A stretch of 64,000 bases of DNA from Actinocatenispora sp036503555. GTDB lineage: Bacteria; Actinomycetota; Actinomycetes; Mycobacteriales; Micromonosporaceae. The notes under the pieces are model-generated. The model searched no databases, had not been told where the DNA came from, and worked only from the letters and a program-made list of their open reading frames with translations. Numbering within the stretch: position 1 is the stretch's first letter; every line of letters begins with the position of its first letter. Positions 7,928 through 16,024 of the stretch are shown one piece after another. The stretch lies in contig DASXWQ010000071.1 in assembly GCA_036503555.1 (NCBI GenBank), positions 20,778-84,777 of the forward strand. Direction: 5' to 3'. The position numbers and the translations under genes were made by a program.

Positions 7928-8955
7928 GGTAGCAGGCCGATCGCCTCCTTCGCCGCGCGTACCTTCGCCCCGGCCCGCTCCCGCGCCCGCGCGGCACCCG
8001 CGCGCAGCACGTCCCGCACGTACCCGGGGTCCGCGGCGAGGTCGTCGTAGCGCTCGCGTACCGGGCCGAGGGTGGCGACGACGGAGTCGGCGACCGCGCG
8101 CTTCAGCTCGCCGTACGAGTCGAAGAGCGGGGCGAGGACCGTCGGGTCGTCGCCGGTGCACGCGGCGAGGATGTCGAGCAGGTTCGCCACGCCCGGCTGC
8201 CGGTCCGGGTCGTAGCGCACCTCGCTGCCGGCGTCGGTCACCGCGCGCATCACCTTGCGCCGCAACGCATCCGGCTCGTCCAGCAGGCGCAGCGCGCCGG
8301 CCGCGGACGACGTCGACTTGCTCATCTTGTCGGCCGGCGACGTCAGGTCCATGATGCGCGCGGCGACCGGCGGGTTCACCGCACGCGGCACCACGAACGT
8401 CTTCCCGTACCGCGTGTTGAACCGGTACGCCACGTCCCGCGCCAGCTCCACGTGCTGGCTCTGGTCCTCGCCGACCGGCACCTCGTCGGTGTCGTACAAC
8501 AGGATGTCGGCGGCCATCAGGATCGGGTACGTCAGCAGCGAGACGCGGACCTGCTCCTGCCGGCGCGACTTCTCCTTGAACTGGATCATGCGCTGCGCCT
8601 CGCCGTACCCGGTGGCGCATTCGAGCAGGTAGTGCAGCTCGGCGTGCTCGGGTACGTGGGACTGGACGAGGAACAGGCACCGGTCCGGATCGGCGCCCGC
8701 CGCGAGCAGCAGGGTGGCGAACTCGACCGTGCGTTGGCGTACCAGGGCGGGGTCGTGCTCGATCGTCAGGGCGTGCAGGTCGGAGATGAACACGACGGTG
8801 TCGGTGTCACCGGCGGTGTCGATGATGGGGCGGATCGCGCCCACGTAGTTGCCGAGGTGCAGCGTGCCGGACGGGGTGAAACCGGTCAGCCGGCGGGTAC
8901 GGGTGCCGGCTGCGGCGGTCAGTTCGCTCGGTCGCTGCGGTGCGCTGGTGGTCAT
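7921..8955 (-). CDS. trpS: Tryptophanyl-tRNA synthetase
   Basis: 344 residues from ATG 8955; longer in-frame extensions run into the leader region and are discarded. It charges tRNA-Trp with tryptophan using ATP. The class I signatures are present: the HIGH-type motif as TLHLGNYVGA (His at residue 33) and KMSKS at residues 210-214. The start is preceded by GAAGGAGCCAACC, a good ribosome site. Upstream lies a Trp leader peptide with consecutive Trp codons and a terminator hairpin, so expression is probably controlled by ribosome-mediated attenuation according to charged tRNA-Trp. Length and motif spacing are normal for a bacterial TrpRS. Confidence 0.97.
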   Translation of the reverse strand: MTTSAPQRPSELTAAAGTRTRRLTGFTPSGTLHLGNYVGAIRPIIDTAGDTDTVVFISDLHALTIEHDPALVRQRTVEFATLLLAAGADPDRCLFLVQSHVPEHAELHYLLECATGYGEAQRMIQFKEKSRRQEQVRVSLLTYPILMAADILLYDTDEVPVGEDQSQHVELARDVAYRFNTRYGKTFVVPRAVNPPVAARIMDLTSPADKMSKSTSSAAGALRLLDEPDALRRKVMRAVTDAGSEVRYDPDRQPGVANLLDILAACTGDDPTVLAPLFDSYGELKRAVADSVVATLGPVRERYDDLAADPGYVRDVLRAGAARARERAGAKVRAAKEAIGLLPA

Positions 8956-9012
8956 GGTTGGCTCCTTCGTCGAAGGGGCCGCCCGCGCCGGACCACCGGT
9001 CGCGGAGACGCG

Positions 9013-9038
9013 AAACGGCCGCCCGGATCGGGCGGCCG
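9013..9038 (-). terminator. Attenuator hairpin in trpS leader
   Basis: On the minus strand, CGGCCGCCCG, loop ATC and CGGGCGGCCG form a perfect 10-bp GC stem (9038-9016), immediately followed by TTT (9015-9013). It sits between the Trp leader peptide (stop at 9069) and the trpS start (8955), the position expected for a transcription attenuator. Confidence 0.75.
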
Positions 9039-9068
9039 CGATGGGAAACGCGGATGGGGTGCCGCCCG

Positions 9069-9110
9069 TCAGGGGCGCCACCAGCCGAGACCGTGAAAAC
9101 TCGTCCGCAT
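9069..9110 (-). CDS. trpL: Tryptophan leader peptide (MRTSFHGLGWWRP)
   Basis: 13-codon frame from ATG 9110 to TGA 9069, too short for most gene finders. Residues 10-11 are tandem Trp. When charged tRNA-Trp is scarce, a ribosome stalled at these codons should favour an anti-terminator over the hairpin at 9016-9038 and allow trpS transcription; this is the established logic of trp attenuation. TAACGT lies seven bases before the ATG, so the leader mRNA is probably leaderless, with the ATG at or next to the transcription start. I did not model the alternative RNA pairing. Confidence 0.8.
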   Translation of the reverse strand: MRTSFHGLGWWRP

Positions 9111-9352
9111 GCCGACGACGTTACCACCGCGCCGGCCGGCCCGGCCTGTGACGACCCCGACGCCGCGACCCGCATCGGCTCGGGTCGACGACGTAGCTCC
9201 TGGCGTGTGCGGCCCGCGGCCGGGCGCGGGCCTGGGCGGGAAGGCGGCGGCGCGGCCCGTGTCGGGGCGGCGGCGCGGCTCGTACCCGGTGGGGTCGGGA
9301 GCGGATGCGATAGGGTCGCTCGGGCCACGGGCGGCGGGGTGCGGGAGGTCGG

Positions 9353-11971
9353 GTGGCCAGCGTACGGGCGGTGTTCGGGCGGGCGGTCGCCGCGCACCGG
9401 GAGGCCGTCGCCCAGATACGGGCGGCGCAGCGGGACATGGACCGGCGTGCCGGTGACACCGGGCATCTGGACTCGTCGGCGGTGCAGCAGGCGAGGCTGG
9501 CCGAGGAGCTGGCCGGCACGGCGCGCGCGCTGACCCCGGGATGGCTCGGCACCGGCTGGGACCACACGGTGCCGGAGCTGCCGGTGGGCCGCGACGCGGC
9601 GCCGACCGGCCCGGTGTACGTACCGGTCGGCACGGCGCAGGTCACGCCGGACGCGGCCTTTCCCGCGGTGGTACCGCTGCTCGGGGTGGGGCATCTGGCG
9701 ATCGACGCGGACGCCCGGCGGCCGGAGGTGGCCGGGCTGGTCCGTGGCCTGCTGGTGCGGCTGCTCGCGGCGTGCCCGGCTGGGCTGCTGCGGGTGCGTA
9801 CGGTCGACGGCGGCGCGGTGGGCGCCACGTTCGCGGCGTTCCGGCCGCTGGTCGAGGCGGGTGTGCTGCCGGAGCCGGCGACGGACCGGGAGTCGTTCCG
9901 CGGGGTGCTGGACGAGGCCGAGCGGCACGTACGGCAGGTGCAGCAGGCGGCGAGCGCCGGGCGTGACCTGTCGGCGGTGCCGTACCTGCTGGTCGTGGCC
10001 GGGTCGCTGGCGCCGGACTCGGGCGCGGAGCTGGCGCGGCTGCGGGCGCTGGCGCATGCCGGCCCGTCGGCGCGACTGCACCTGATCGTCGCGGGCTACC
10101 CGCCGGCCCGCGGGTACCCGGAGCCGGAGGAGCCGCTGCCGTCGGCCGTCGCGATGCGGGTGACGGACCGGGGCTGCCGGCTGGTGGATCCGCCGGGCGC
10201 CGCGCCGTACTCGGCGGGTGGGCTGGACGTACCGGTGCGCCTGGCGCCCGGACCGCCGGACGAGCTGGTGGCGACGGTGAGTCGGCGGCTGGCGGGTGCG
10301 CTGCGGACGGCGGGCACGATGACGTTCGCGGACCTGATGACGGACCGGCGCTGGCCGGACTCGTCGGAGACCGGCCTGCGTACGGTCGTGGGGCGGGACG
10401 GCATGGCGCCGGTGGAGCTGGCGTTCGACGACGCGACGCCGCACTGGCTGGTGGGCGGGCGTACCGGGTCGGGCAAGACGGTCTTCCTGCTCGACGTGCT
10501 GTACGGGCTGGCCGCCCGCTACTCGCCGGACGAGCTGGCGATGTACCTGCTGGACTTCAAGGAAGGCGTGTCGTTCACCGAGTTCACACCGACCGACAGC
10601 GACCCGTCGTGGATCCCGCACGCGCGGGCGGTCGGCGTCGAGTCCGACCGGGAGTACGGCGTGGCGGTGCTCGCCGAGCTGGCGGCGGAGATGGGCCGCC
10701 GGTCGGTGGCGATGAAGCGGGCCGGCGTGACGAAGCTGGCCGACCTGCGCGCCACGGTGGACGTGGCGATGCCGCGCATCCTGGCCGTGGTCGACGAGTT
10801 CCACGTGCTGTTCACGGGCAACGACGCGCTGGCCCGGCGGGCCGCGGCGCTGCTGGAGGAGCTGGCTCGCAAGGGCCGGTCGTACGGGGTGCACCTGGTG
10901 CTGGCGTCGCAGACCACCGGCGGGGTCGAGGCGCTGTACACGAAGACCGAGTCGATCTTCGGCCAGTTCCCGCTGCGGATCGCGCTGGCCGGGGCGACCG
11001 GCGTGCTGGATCCGCTCAACGGTGCGGCGGACGGCCTGCCGGTCGGTACCGCCGTGGTGAACGACGCGGGCGGCATCGCCGGCCACAACCGCCTCGTACG
11101 CTTCCCCGACGCGCACGCCGACTCGGCCCGGTTGGCGTGGCTGCGGCGCGAGCTGTGGCAGGCCCGGATCCCGGGCAGCGCACCGCCCGCCGTGTTCGCC
11201 GGGTACGCCGAGCAGTCGCTCGCCGACGACCCGACGTACCGGTCGTTGCGGCCGCGTCCGCGCCGGCTGGCGCTGGTCGGGCGCAACGTGGACGTCACGT
11301 CGTCGACGGCGTCGTTCGCGCTGGACGCGAGCCCGGGCCGGCACGTGGGGGTGCTGGGGCCGAGCGTGGTCGGCGCGGAGGTGCTGGCCGCGGCGGTGGG
11401 CGGGCTGGCCCCGCAGTACGAGGCGGGTGGCGCGAGTTTCGTACTGGCGCCGCTGGTCGCGGCGGCGGACGCGGTGGCGGAGCGGACCGCGGCGCGGATC
11501 GCCGCGGCCGGCCACCGGGTGTCCACGGTGGACGCGATCGGTCTGCGCGAGGAGCTGCGCCGGCTGTCGACCCTGGTACGCGAGCCGCGCGGTGGCGCCG
11601 ACCCGACGTACCTGGCCGTGTTCGGGATGGACGCGGCGAGCGGGGTGCTGACCGAGATGGACGAGGCGGGGCGCACCGGGCTGGACGACCTGCGGGTGGT
11701 GCTGCGGCAGGGGCCGGCGCGCGGTGTGCACCTGCTCGGCTGGTGGCGCGGCCTGTCCCGGTTCTCCGACGACATCGGCGGTCCGGCGGGCCGGGAGGAC
11801 GTGGCGTGCCTGGTCGCGCTGAACGTGCCGGGCGGTGAGCTGGGCATGCTCGTCGGCGCGCTCGACCTGGACTGGCGTCCCCGGCCCAACCGGGCGCTGC
11901 TCGTCGACCGGCACGAGGACCGGGTGGGCCTGATCGTGCCGTTCACCGGTCCGCGGGCGGAGGGGGAGTGA
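9353..11971 (+). CDS. FtsK/SpoIIIE-type ATPase of unknown system
   Basis: 872 residues from GTG 9353, with GGGAGG just upstream and a TAGGGT -10 at 9311-9316. The first 70 residues are helical and charged, possibly coiled coil. Residues about 70-310 form a region without recognisable motifs. The ATPase domain has Walker A GGRTGSGKT at about 368-376 and Walker B ILAVVDEF near 475, followed by the FtsK-like LARKGRSYGVHLVLASQT segment. A degenerate second module fills about 620-860 (GRHVGVLGPSVVGAE in place of a P-loop). There are no transmembrane helices and no C-terminal gamma domain, so it is not the cell-division FtsK. It overlaps a coiled-coil membrane protein gene (GTGA), a likely partner. 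DNA or protein translocation are both possible. Confidence 0.8.
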   Translation: MASVRAVFGRAVAAHREAVAQIRAAQRDMDRRAGDTGHLDSSAVQQARLAEELAGTARALTPGWLGTGWDHTVPELPVGRDAAPTGPVYVPVGTAQVTPDAAFPAVVPLLGVGHLAIDADARRPEVAGLVRGLLVRLLAACPAGLLRVRTVDGGAVGATFAAFRPLVEAGVLPEPATDRESFRGVLDEAERHVRQVQQAASAGRDLSAVPYLLVVAGSLAPDSGAELARLRALAHAGPSARLHLIVAGYPPARGYPEPEEPLPSAVAMRVTDRGCRLVDPPGAAPYSAGGLDVPVRLAPGPPDELVATVSRRLAGALRTAGTMTFADLMTDRRWPDSSETGLRTVVGRDGMAPVELAFDDATPHWLVGGRTGSGKTVFLLDVLYGLAARYSPDELAMYLLDFKEGVSFTEFTPTDSDPSWIPHARAVGVESDREYGVAVLAELAAEMGRRSVAMKRAGVTKLADLRATVDVAMPRILAVVDEFHVLFTGNDALARRAAALLEELARKGRSYGVHLVLASQTTGGVEALYTKTESIFGQFPLRIALAGATGVLDPLNGAADGLPVGTAVVNDAGGIAGHNRLVRFPDAHADSARLAWLRRELWQARIPGSAPPAVFAGYAEQSLADDPTYRSLRPRPRRLALVGRNVDVTSSTASFALDASPGRHVGVLGPSVVGAEVLAAAVGGLAPQYEAGGASFVLAPLVAAADAVAERTAARIAAAGHRVSTVDAIGLREELRRLSTLVREPRGGADPTYLAVFGMDAASGVLTEMDEAGRTGLDDLRVVLRQGPARGVHLLGWWRGLSRFSDDIGGPAGREDVACLVALNVPGGELGMLVGALDLDWRPRPNRALLVDRHEDRVGLIVPFTGPRAEGE

Positions 11972-12636
11972 CGATGCCGTCCGACTGGTCCTCGTACGCG
12001 GCGGCGGCCGGCCGCCTCGCCGCGGTACGCCGGGCGGAGCGGGAGCGTACCGGGGGCCTGCGGAAGGACGCCGAGTCGGCGCGTGCGGAGCTGACCGAGG
12101 TCGCCGACCAGCTTGTCGAGCAGCAGTCGGACCTGGTGGAGCTGGCGCGGAAGCTGCGGCTGCCGGCGCCGTCGTTCCCGCCGGCCGACCGTACCGAGAT
12201 CGTCGGGCTGGCCGAGGAGGTACCGGCCGCGGACCGGCTGGCGACGGCCCGGCAGCGGCTGCACGACGCGAACGTGGCGGCCGACGCCGCCGAGGACCTG
12301 GGCGAGGCGCCGGTACTCCTGCCGGGCTGGCGGCCCCGCGCCCGCGTCGCCGTCGTGTACGCCGGCTGTTCGCTCGCCGCGCTCGTCGGCCAGCTCGTCA
12401 TGATCGGCCTTTACTCGCACAAGGCGGTCACCGACCAGGTCGGCACGTACGCCTGGACCTGCTGCGGTTTCCCGGCGCTGGCGTTCTTCGCCGGCTACCT
12501 GCTGGTCGGCCTGCTGTGCCGGCCGCGCAGCTCGACGACCCCGGTCGACCGGTTCCCGCGGATGGGTGCCGCCCTGTGCGCCGCCTCCCTGCCGGTGTAC
12601 GCCCTGGTCCTCGGCATGCTCGGCACCCTGTTCTGA
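11968..12636 (+). CDS. Coiled-coil protein with three C-terminal membrane helices, partner of FtsK-like ATPase
   Basis: 222 residues from GTG 11968, which overlaps the ATPase stop; ATG 11974 is an equally plausible start, two codons in. The N-terminal half (about 15-110) is rich in Ala, Arg and Glu with heptad-like Leu spacing and probably forms a cytoplasmic coiled coil. Three hydrophobic segments follow at about 127-149, 163-183 and 202-222, the last ending the protein. No domain is recognised. Coupling to a soluble FtsK/SpoIIIE ATPase suggests it is the membrane anchor of that ATPase. The gene ends the two-gene unit; a convergent gene stops 31 bp further on. Confidence 0.7.
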   Translation: MTMPSDWSSYAAAAGRLAAVRRAERERTGGLRKDAESARAELTEVADQLVEQQSDLVELARKLRLPAPSFPPADRTEIVGLAEEVPAADRLATARQRLHDANVAADAAEDLGEAPVLLPGWRPRARVAVVYAGCSLAALVGQLVMIGLYSHKAVTDQVGTYAWTCCGFPALAFFAGYLLVGLLCRPRSSTTPVDRFPRMGAALCAASLPVYALVLGMLGTLF

Positions 12637-12667
12637 CCCGGCGCCGGGCACACCGAGGACGCTTTGG

Positions 12668-14308
12668 TCAGCGGGCGGTGACCTCGGCGGCGGACACGAA
12701 CTCGCCGCCGTACCCCTTGGTGCCGGTGAGGCGCACGTACCGGGCGTCGACGGCGGGGAACGTGACGGTCTTGAGCCGCGCGTCGCCGGCCCAGTCGCCG
12801 CTCGCGACGGTGTCGAACGTCGCCCCGTCGGTGCTCACCGACACCTGGTACGACAGGATCGTGCCGTTGAGGTTCCCGTCGAACCGCGGCTGGTACGACA
12901 GGCTCGTGACGCTCCGCGTGGCGCCCAGGTTCAGCGTGATCGACTGCGGCAGCGGCGTGACCGGCTGGTACTCCGAGTGCCAGATCGTCGCGATGTCCCC
13001 GTCCACGGCGTTCTCCGGTGGGGTGCCGGCGTGGAAGCTCGTCGCGTACGCGGGGGGTTCGGTGCAGCTCTCCGGCACGTGCACCGGCACGGCGACGCTT
13101 GTCTGTCCGATGTGGACGGTGATGCGCAGGTCGCCGGTCGGGGTGCCCGCGCGGGGCGCGGTCAGGTGCACGACGAGCGACGCACCCTGGTGCGCGGGTA
13201 CGTCGAGGGTGCCGGACGCGGGTGTCGCCGTCAGCGGCGCCGCCGCGTCCACCGACACCGGCTCGGAGCTGGCCGAGTCGGTGTTGTTGACCGTCCGGGC
13301 CACCACGTCCGCCGTGCGGTCGGCGAGCCGGCACCGGTCCATCACCACCTGCGCCGGCACGACGGCCCGCTGCACGTCCTGACCCGGCTCGACCTCCGCC
13401 CAGGAGAACGGCTTGTCGGCGTAGTAGGCGCCGCGGCACGCCGCCGGTGCGGACGCCGAGCGGCCCGCGTCGTACGCCGGCTTGCAGGACGGGTCGGGCG
13501 CGTACCCGGTGTCGACGGCGGAGCGCAGCGGCCGGCCCCGGACGAACAGGTAGTTGCTGGCCGTGCGGCGTTCCGCACCGGCCGTCTCGTACGTCGCGTC
13601 CGAGAAGCCGCGCGCCCCGGTCACCTCCGCCCAGTACGGTGCGGGCTCGCACCCGGTCGGCTGGTCGTCCCCGGCGGTCGCGCACCGGCCGACCCGGAAG
13701 TCGCCGCCCAGCACGGTGATCCGGTTGTCCGCGGCGGGAAACGTCGCGTCGACGAAGGAACCCAGCGCGCTCGCCGCGAGGGCCGGGTCGCCGGCCGGGT
13801 GCGCCGCGACGAGCGGCACCGTCACGTTCGACCCGCGCCGGGCCGCCACCGCGTACGCCTGGTCCTCGTCCTGCACCCGGTGGAACCCGCGGTGGTCGAT
13901 CGGGCGCATCGTGTCGGTGTTGAGCAGGATCGCGTTCTCCCGGACCGCGCCGTCCGGCCGGAACGCCGTGTCCCCGCCGGCCACCGTCACCTCGTACCGG
14001 TGCCCGGTCGCGGACGACAGCCGGGCGGCGACACGGTCCGCGCCGGGGCCCAGGATCTCGGTCAGTAGCAACGCATCCGGCGCGTACGGTGTGGACCTGG
14101 CGAGGCGCCGGACGAACGTGTCCAGGTCGGCGGTGTCGCGCGCGTCGGCCGGGTGTACGGCGTCCTGGAGGTTCGCCTCGACCACCAGCACCGGGCCGGC
14201 ATTACTGTCCGATGTGGACAGTCCATGATGGACGGCGACGACGCCGGCGGTGGCCACCAGGGCACCCGCCGCCACCGCCGCGACGGAGAGCAGGCTTCGG
14301 ACGCCCAT
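12668..14308 (-). CDS. Secreted endonuclease/exonuclease/phosphatase-fold protein with C-terminal discoidin domain
   Basis: 546 residues from ATG 14308, which shares a base with the phoD stop (TGATG) behind a GGAGG site. The N-terminus is a signal or anchor helix (about 8-28). Residues about 40-320 have the order of EEP-superfamily motifs: LLLTEI, NAILLNT, LVAAHPA, VLGGDFR and ADKPFSWAEV. Two expected catalytic residues differ: the Asn of GDxN is Arg, and the terminal His of SDH is Lys, so activity is doubtful. A linker and a beta-rich region follow, and the last 130 residues resemble an F5/8 type C (discoidin) carbohydrate-binding module (NAVDGDIATIWHSEY, ARYVRLTGTKG). Coupling to phoD suggests a shared extracellular phosphate or nucleic-acid scavenging role. 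Confidence 0.75.
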   Translation of the reverse strand: MGVRSLLSVAAVAAGALVATAGVVAVHHGLSTSDSNAGPVLVVEANLQDAVHPADARDTADLDTFVRRLARSTPYAPDALLLTEILGPGADRVAARLSSATGHRYEVTVAGGDTAFRPDGAVRENAILLNTDTMRPIDHRGFHRVQDEDQAYAVAARRGSNVTVPLVAAHPAGDPALAASALGSFVDATFPAADNRITVLGGDFRVGRCATAGDDQPTGCEPAPYWAEVTGARGFSDATYETAGAERRTASNYLFVRGRPLRSAVDTGYAPDPSCKPAYDAGRSASAPAACRGAYYADKPFSWAEVEPGQDVQRAVVPAQVVMDRCRLADRTADVVARTVNNTDSASSEPVSVDAAAPLTATPASGTLDVPAHQGASLVVHLTAPRAGTPTGDLRITVHIGQTSVAVPVHVPESCTEPPAYATSFHAGTPPENAVDGDIATIWHSEYQPVTPLPQSITLNLGATRSVTSLSYQPRFDGNLNGTILSYQVSVSTDGATFDTVASGDWAGDARLKTVTFPAVDARYVRLTGTKGYGGEFVSAAEVTAR

Positions 14309-15873
14309 CACGCCTCCTGGATGCCGGGCCGGCCGGACTCGACGACGAACGAACGGCGGGTCGACGCCGTACCGCCGGGCGTGGTGACCTTGTCCACCAC
14401 CACGTAGTCGGCGCGGAACGTGTCCGGCTCCACCCGGCACTGTACGTATCCCCGCTGCGAGTTGACGAAGCGCAGGTGCGGGTTGGCCGCGAGCCACTCC
14501 TTCCCGGCGGCGGTCAGGTCGGAGCCGTCGCCACCGGAGGAGATCGACGTACCCAGGAACTCCGCGCCGATCGTCGCCGAGCCCTCGTCAGCGAAGTCGG
14601 CCTTCAGGTCCGCGGCGCAGTTCACGTGCGCGTCGCCGCTCAACACCACGGGATTGCGGACCTTCCGCTCGGTCAGGCCGGTGAACAGCCGGCCGCGGGC
14701 CGCCGCGTACCCGTCCCAGCTGTCCGGGTTCAGCTGCTGGAGACCCGGATCGGTGAGCCGGTCGAGCTGGAACATCATGGTCTGGTTCGCCATCAGCTGC
14801 CACGTCGCGCCGGAGCTGGCGAGCGAGTCCAGCAGCCACCGTTCCTGCGCGGTGCCGAGCATCGTCCGGGCCTCCTCGTCGCGCCTGCCGATGTTCTCCG
14901 GGCTGCGGTACTGCCGCTCGTCCAGCACGAAGAACGTCGCCAGCCTCCCGTACCGCAGGGACCGGTACAGGCGCATGTCCGGGCCGGTGGGCAGCGTCGA
15001 CGGGCGCAGCGGCACGTGCTCGTAGTACGCGCGGAACGCGGCGGCGCGCCGGCGCAGGAAGTCCTCCGGCGTGGTACCCATCGGCGAGGTGACGCCGGCC
15101 CAGTTGTCCTCGACGTCGTGGTCGTCGACCGTCGCGACGAACGGCGCGCTCGCCCGCGCCGCCACGAAGTCCGGGTCGGAGGCGACGAGCGCGTGCCGCA
15201 GCCGGTACTGGGTGAGCGTCATCGTCGTCTGGTTGTGCACCGCGGGCAGCGGGGTGGCGAGGTTGCGCTTGCCGCCGGTCGCGGCGATCGGGTTCTCGTA
15301 GATCCAGTCGCCGAGGTGGTGCACCACGTCGACGTGCCGCGCCGCCAGGTCCCGGTACGCCGTGTAGAAGCCGGCGTCCCACTGCTGGCAGGACACGAAC
15401 GCGAACGTCACCGGTGTCGGGTCGGTCGCGCCCGGCGCGGTCCGGGTACGGCCGATGGGGCTGTCGTCGGTGCCGGTGCCGAACCGGTACCAGTAGTCGC
15501 GGCCGGGGCGCAGTCCGTCGACCTCGACGTGGACGGAGTGCGCCAGGTCCGCCGCGGCGACGCAGGTGCCGCGCCGGACGACCCGGCGCATGGTCTCGTC
15601 CTCGGCGACCTCCCACCGTACGGCGACGGCGCGGCGGGGCATGCCACCGAATCCGTCCTCGGCGAGCGGGTCGGGCGCGAGCCGGGTCCACAGCACGACG
15701 CCGTCGGGGCGCGGGTCGCCGGACGCGACGCCGAGGGTGAACGGGTGGCTGGCCAGTGCGGGCGCGGCGGCGGCGCGGTCGGCGGGCAGCCGGCTCGCGG
15801 CGAACAGTCCGGCTCCGGCGACTCCGGCACCGATGGTGAACAGGCGACGGCGGGACAGGGGGGATGGGGACAC
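14308..15873 (-). CDS. phoD: Alkaline phosphatase D (PhoD family), Tat-exported
   Basis: 521 residues from GTG 15873, chosen for the GGGAGGAAAAC ribosome site upstream; an ATG 69 bp further upstream has none. The N-terminus has a twin-arginine signal (SRRRLFTIGAG) followed by a hydrophobic stretch and an Ala-rich cleavage region. A PhoD-type N-terminal domain comes first (HPFTLGVASGDP, VLWTRL), then the metallophosphatase core with FAFVSCQQW, HLGDWIYE and DDHDVEDNWAG, where Ca/Fe ligands reside. PhoD hydrolyses phosphomono- and diesters outside the cell. A sigma-70-like promoter lies just upstream. I did not find clear PHO boxes. It is followed by a coupled nuclease-fold protein. Confidence 0.93.
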   Translation of the reverse strand: MSPSPLSRRRLFTIGAGVAGAGLFAASRLPADRAAAAPALASHPFTLGVASGDPRPDGVVLWTRLAPDPLAEDGFGGMPRRAVAVRWEVAEDETMRRVVRRGTCVAAADLAHSVHVEVDGLRPGRDYWYRFGTGTDDSPIGRTRTAPGATDPTPVTFAFVSCQQWDAGFYTAYRDLAARHVDVVHHLGDWIYENPIAATGGKRNLATPLPAVHNQTTMTLTQYRLRHALVASDPDFVAARASAPFVATVDDHDVEDNWAGVTSPMGTTPEDFLRRRAAAFRAYYEHVPLRPSTLPTGPDMRLYRSLRYGRLATFFVLDERQYRSPENIGRRDEEARTMLGTAQERWLLDSLASSGATWQLMANQTMMFQLDRLTDPGLQQLNPDSWDGYAAARGRLFTGLTERKVRNPVVLSGDAHVNCAADLKADFADEGSATIGAEFLGTSISSGGDGSDLTAAGKEWLAANPHLRFVNSQRGYVQCRVEPDTFRADYVVVDKVTTPGGTASTRRSFVVESGRPGIQEA

Positions 15874-15913
15874 GTTTTCCTCCCGTCGGGGCGGGTGGGG
15901 CGGAAGTTGCCCA

Positions 15914-15942
15914 AGTCTTCCGACGGCGGACGGGACTGTCAA
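15914..15942 (-). promoter_or_regulatory. Sigma-70-type promoter of phoD
   Basis: Minus-strand -35 TTGACA (15942-15937), 17-nt spacer, -10 AAGACT (15919-15914). The start of transcription should fall near 15907, about 34 nt before the phoD GTG. Confidence 0.65.
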
Positions 15943-16024
15943 CGATAAGTACTAAAAAATGGAAACTTCTCGGCGCGGTCCCGGGCGGGGAGTAGCGATC
16001 GTGGGTAGCGGGCATGATGGCCTG

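Noticed and set aside
8807..11914. 1035-codon minus-strand frame opposite the FtsK-like gene
   Set aside because: Arg/Gln/His-rich translation with no motifs; it is the antisense shadow of strongly GC-biased codons and would erase the trpS leader.
15959..16024. Upstream ATG extension of the first aminopeptidase
   Set aside because: No ribosome site and no homology to M1 enzymes; CATGAT six bases before 16025 supports the shorter form.
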